Shown one piece after another: positions 59,529 to 64,000 of a DNA stretch of 64,000 nucleotides. Positions within the stretch are counted from its first letter, which is position 1. The number at the start of each line of letters is the position of its first letter. Below the pieces are notes generated by a model that saw only the letters and a program-made list of their open reading frames with translations, made no database searches and was not told the origin of the DNA. This stretch comes from Voacanga thouarsii (Eukaryota > Streptophyta > Magnoliopsida > Gentianales > Apocynaceae): assembly GCA_026120185.1 (NCBI GenBank), contig JANUWF010001783.1, forward strand, positions 713,001 through 777,000. Reading direction: 5' to 3'. A program made the translations under genes and the position numbers.

Positions 59529-62500
59529 TGTAACACCCCACTACCTACATACTCCAAAAGGGGCGGGAATGTCACCCCATCCTTAGGATAAGGGGTCTTT
59601 ATAACTATGTAATAGAATTAAATATGGAAAGAAATAAGCTAAGTTCAAAACTTATTACAACCCAAAACATTACTGATACAAGTTTCAAAATGATTAGGTG
59701 ATAACTAAAATCCCTTAGGATTAAATCAAATAAAAACAAACGAATCTCCAAAACTCAAGGCAACACAACTCAATTCAACCTTCCAAGGAGGATCAACCTG
59801 AAAGCATGATATAACAGAGTGATGAGAAATATTTCCCAATAAATTGTTCATGATAATTTAAGAAAACTTATTATGTATGCAAATTTTAAACAGGTTATAA
59901 CAAAAAAGTCTGCAAGTCCAAAAAATTCATCTTTAAACATTGAGTGGTATTTTATAAGTTTTTGCAAAATACAGTATACAACTTGCAAAGAAATAAACCA
60001 CGCAAGTAAAATTAACTATGAAACCCTATATCATAGTTATGGCCATAAAACCCTGCATCATGACCATGTACTGTGAAATCTTACATCACAATACAAGTGG
60101 GTGATTGGCCCATAGGGTGAGATTCTCCTCTATCTCTACACCCGAACTTACCAATTGTCTACTCTAGGAATAAATAGTCCACTTGAATTGTGTTGCTAAC
60201 ACGGACTGACCTGAACTGGCGTCTTGTCCAGATAAAGTTCACCTCACTTGCATTGTGTTGCTAGCACGAACTGGCCTGAATTGGAGTCTTGTCCAAGTAG
60301 AGTTCACCCCTCAAAGGTAGCCACTTACTGAGAGACTTACTTTAACATTTCAAAGACTAGTTCTAGTAGTCTACCCTTATTTAGTACGCAACATTATGTT
60401 TGCCCTACTTGAAATAAGTAAAATCAATAAAGTGTTTTACCTTTGAAGAAGCAATTATGGTATTCAGACAGTTTAGTAAAAATTGGTTTAATAAAAATTT
60501 AGTATCTTCCTTGAAAAATTGTTTACTTGCTTTGAAATTATTTTTATTTAGCAAAAAAGATAAAATATTTATAATTGTATCTCAAAGTACATCTTCATGG
60601 TAAACAACACATTTAACTTGCAGAAACGCTTTGGTTTAACAAACAGTTTTATGTAAGGACTTACTCGATCTCTTGATCTCACAGGTTAAGAATCTTCCAA
60701 GTCCTGCTCAAGACAACCTAGCCCTGCCTGGGGTAAGTATAAGGTATATGTCACTATTAGTTCACAACTAAGCAACAAGTTGCATAAAAACAAATAACTC
60801 CCAAAACTCCAAGTTTCCATATTCATATATTCAACCCCAACATTAACAACACTCAAAAATGACAATAGTGATTAAGAAGTTCTAAAATTAATTGATATAA
60901 AAATACTCTAAAATTAGTATTAGTATTAGTATAAGAATGACTTGATCTTATAATATTATAAGTAAGTGACATAAGTAATAAATAAATGTTGCAAAAATGA
61001 TAATCTTACTAAAAGGATAATAATAGTAATGAAAATACTAATAATATTCATAATATTATTAAAAATAATAATGTTACTAATACTAATAATATTAATAACA
61101 CTTATTAAAAATAATGATGTTAGTAACAACAACAACAATAATAATATTAATAATAATGGTAATTTTATTACTAAAAATAATAATATAATAACAGTAGTAA
61201 TAATAAAAATAATGACATTAATTTTAGTATCAACAACAATAATAATATTGCTATTATCAATTTAAAGTAATAAAAATTTTCTTATTAATAAATAAAGTAA
61301 TAGTTAAACAAGTAGAGATAATAACAACATTTATTCATTAAAGGTAGTATTTTTTTTTTAATACCAACATCAATTTATGTCAAGACAATAATAAATATTG
61401 ATAGCCATAACAACAATATTAAAGCAACAACAAAAGTCATCTCATGTTTTAATGTCATAAACTCTATTTTTATATCTCCTAACAAGCATGTCATAGCCTC
61501 ACTGACAACCCACTATTTCATCATATTATCTTCACATTAAAAATTAAGATCCAAAAGTAATTATTAAAGCAGTCATAGTGCACATCTCATAAAATCATTC
61601 ACATCATAAATATTTTCCCCAACATTCCTAGATCATCATAAATCACATCATCTCATCTATATTAACAACATCCTACACATCTTGAGTTCAAAAAGAGTAG
61701 GGAGTTAAACAAAATACTTGTCTTGATGATCATTTTTAAGTTGAAGATGACGTTTGATAATCAAAAGGCTTGATTGCCTTGATGAACACCTTTGAGAGAC
61801 CAAAATGACAAGGTCCGCCCATGACCACTAGCCATTCTGCCCAAGAAAAGATTGAGATAAGAGTAAGAAGAAAATAAAATAAAAGAGAAGAAGAGAAAAC
61901 ATGAATTGATGTTTTGGACTTGGTTTACCTTTTGTTTTTCTTGACCGAAAGAAGAAAAAAAAAACTTGTTTAATTCGAGTGAAGGAAGAACTTTGATTGC
62001 TTTGGTGTTATAAAGTATGCTAAAGGAGAAAATAGGTTGCTCTCTAGTTGATTTGAGGATTTTAGAGTGATTTGGTATGATTAGAAATGGCTAAAGGGTT
62101 GAAGAAAAGTACTGTGTGTTTTTGAGAGAATAAGAGAGAAAATTAAAAGAAGATGAAAGTGTTTTTGGATTGGTAGTGGCCGAATGGCCTTGTTTGAGGT
62201 GATGCTTCAGTCTAGCTAGGAGAGAGGAAGTTTAGGAGTTATTCAAGTTTTGAATTTGAAAAAATGGTTAAGGATTTAATGGAGATTCTTGAGGTAGATG
62301 GTTGCTAATGGTTTTCTTTGCTTGAAGGTTTCTAGCTCTACAAAATGGAGGTTCACTTGATTTGTCTATATTATAAAAGAAAAATGGAGGTTGTTCTAGC
62401 TTTAGAGTTGGCCGAAAATGTCTTGTAAAGTTGAGCAGAATTTCTGTTTTGTTTGGTGGGGTTGATTGCTAGAAAGGTGAGTGTTTGATGGAGCAATGCA

Positions 62501-63805
62501 TGGGATTTAATTTTCAAACTTAAAAGTATTTTGAATGGAGAGAAGTTAGGAGAAGTTTGAGGTGCTTTAATAGAGTTTGATGGCTAAGGTTGAAGGATGA
62601 AGAAAGAGTGTTCAGCTACTATACTATGGGGTGGCTGAAAATAGTGAAGGAACAATAGTGAAGAAGAGCTTGCTATAAGAAGCTAAAATGGATGAGTAAA
62701 ATTCTGGTTATCCTAGCTAGAATAAGTGATAAAATCATGGGTGGTTGTTAGCAAAATTCAATGTATTTTGAATTGATTTTGCAACTACTAAGTAGGAGTG
62801 TCTCAAGGTCCTTTAATGGAGTTTTTCTAGCTAACAACTTGATGAAGAACAAGAACCATTGAAGAGCTAGTTCTTGGTGTTGAATATTCAAAGGTTTCTT
62901 GGTTAAATGATCTTCAAGTTTGCTAGAATTTCTTTCTGGTTTGCAAGGCTAAGTGAGATCCAAAATTCACCACCAATTTTCCAGCTTTTTGCTCACAAAA
63001 GGAATGTTTGTTTTGCAAAGAAAGAAATGGTACTATGCTGCCTAATTTCGATATTAATCAAGGAAGAAGACTAAAAAGATTTTCAGCTTTTCACTAAAAC
63101 AAGAATAACAAAAAATGAAGTTTTCTTATGAGAGAAAGTTGGTGATTTAATTTTTGGAAATCAAATATTTTTCTATCTCTCTTATTTCCTTCTAAGATTT
63201 TGGCCAAGTGGTTCCCAAAAAGCTGAATTTTTATTTAAATTCCAAGTCTATAATAATTTAGAATATTTTATAAGAAAATAAAAAGAATTCAAGATATAAA
63301 ATATTTTTAAATTCAAATATGCTAAGACATGGATTGCTAAAATAATGGAGAATAAAACTCCTCTAGATTTCTTTAGGACAAGATCACATGGTTAGAAAAT
63401 TACTATTGTGATTGCTCAAGACAACATTCCTTAATTCATGGAATGCAGGAAATAAAATTTAAATATTAGTTAGGATAATCAAAAATAATTCTTAATTGAT
63501 GGGATTTGAACTCAAGATCTTAGGAATTACCCACAAACCTCTATCCACTTAACTATATTAATTCTTATTTTCTATTTTCCCAACTTAATTCTCTTCCCTT
63601 CTAAATCCTAAACTTCTTCTCTCTTTCCTAGGCAAAAGTCTCTAATTGCCCTTAATACTTATCAAACATAAATAAATCATATAGACCACATATAATACTT
63701 TTGAAACAAAGAAATTCATTAGGAAATATATATATATTCATGCAATATGTTATGAAATGCAACCCATTGCTCTAATTCTAGGGTAGGTTAAGGTGGGGTT
63801 TTACA
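59529..63805 (-). mobile_element. Giant solo LTR (Ty3/gypsy), minus orientation
   Basis: Plus strand begins TGTAACACCCC and ends GGGGTTTTACA, 4277 bp. It is flanked by aactt (59524-59528) and aacct (63806-63810), a 5-bp target duplication with one mismatch. It is similar in layout and in patches of sequence to the gypsy-1 LTR (GTCACCCCATCC start, CAACCTGAAAGCATG, GGTTAAGGTGGGG end). No primer site follows and no coding sequence is present. Small ORFs such as the asparagine/isoleucine-rich ones near 61030-61260 come from (AAT)-like sequence. Confidence 0.88.
63501..63560 (-). other. tRNA-like module inside giant solo LTR
   Basis: Minus-strand TAGTTAAGTGG (complement of 63545-63555, close to an A box) and GTTCAAATCCC (complement of 63501-63511, close to a B box), about 250 bp from the LTR start at 63805. 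Confidence 0.55.
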
Positions 63806-64000
63806 AACCTAGACTATACCTAAACCGAAACACTCCCCTAAAGAGCTCTCATATCTTTTGTTCATGCACAAAACCACTCCAAAGAAAAACCAAACTTTGG
63901 TCATTTATTGGTCATTAGTCGGTCATTTTCTTGACACCAAATAGAAGCAAGAAACTGTGTTTCTCTCTCACTCTCTCGATTTCTTGTACAAGATTAAAAC
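63806..64000. other. Flank right of the solo LTR
   Basis: Unremarkable sequence with a TC-rich tract near the edge. No feature recognised. Confidence 0.5.

Overview
The window looks like a transposon-rich chromosomal region of a dicotyledonous plant. It is AT-rich with many (TA)n and (AAT)n microsatellites, and it holds Ty3/gypsy and Ty1/copia retrotransposons primed by initiator tRNA-Met, an L1-type LINE with a plant DUF4283 ORF1, CACTA and Mutator-like elements, and one plant CYP71-clan cytochrome P450 gene. Nothing prokaryotic is present. The species cannot be named from the sequence.

Layout. 1-11687: a decayed minus-strand Ty3/gypsy element (pol remnant, gag, a leader ORF and a giant 5' LTR of about 4.4 kb), whose LTR is split by a related plus-strand solo LTR (3126-7460). 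11688-15482: GC-richer tandem repeats of about 330 bp, split by a copia solo LTR (11897-14836) that itself carries a CACTA element (13193-14604). 15483-20326: fragments of an Athila/Tat-like gypsy element and the end of another CACTA element. 20440-46348: a second minus-strand gypsy element whose giant LTR was hit by a plus-strand LINE. The LINE was in turn split by a nearly intact plus-strand copia (A, 25131-30742) and by a minus-strand copia (B, 32437-39866), and B contains a third copia (C, 33674-38300). The order of insertion is gypsy-2, LINE, then copia A and B, then C.

46349-58396 is the only gene-bearing part. An apparently intact two-exon P450 of 509 codons lies on the minus strand (48376-51830). 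About 0.7 kb upstream of its start begins a large inverted repeat (arms 52553-54742 and 56549-57937) around head-to-head pieces of a chromodomain-bearing gypsy element. Directly repeated blocks of about 460 bp (47096-47563 and 57938-58396) bracket the P450 and the inverted repeat. A palindromic Mutator-like MITE occurs in two opposite orientations (43228-44021 and 53267-54089). 59529-63805 is another giant solo LTR.

How it fits together: the P450 is probably the only host function here, a membrane-anchored monooxygenase of specialised metabolism. Everything else is mobile DNA at different stages of decay. The less expected signals are tRNA-like A-box/B-box modules at a conserved place inside the giant LTRs and inside the CACTA element, an acidic leader ORF with repeated SUMO-interaction-like motifs, and the inverted duplication next to the P450 promoter. 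All identities were judged by eye. No alignment or database search was run.
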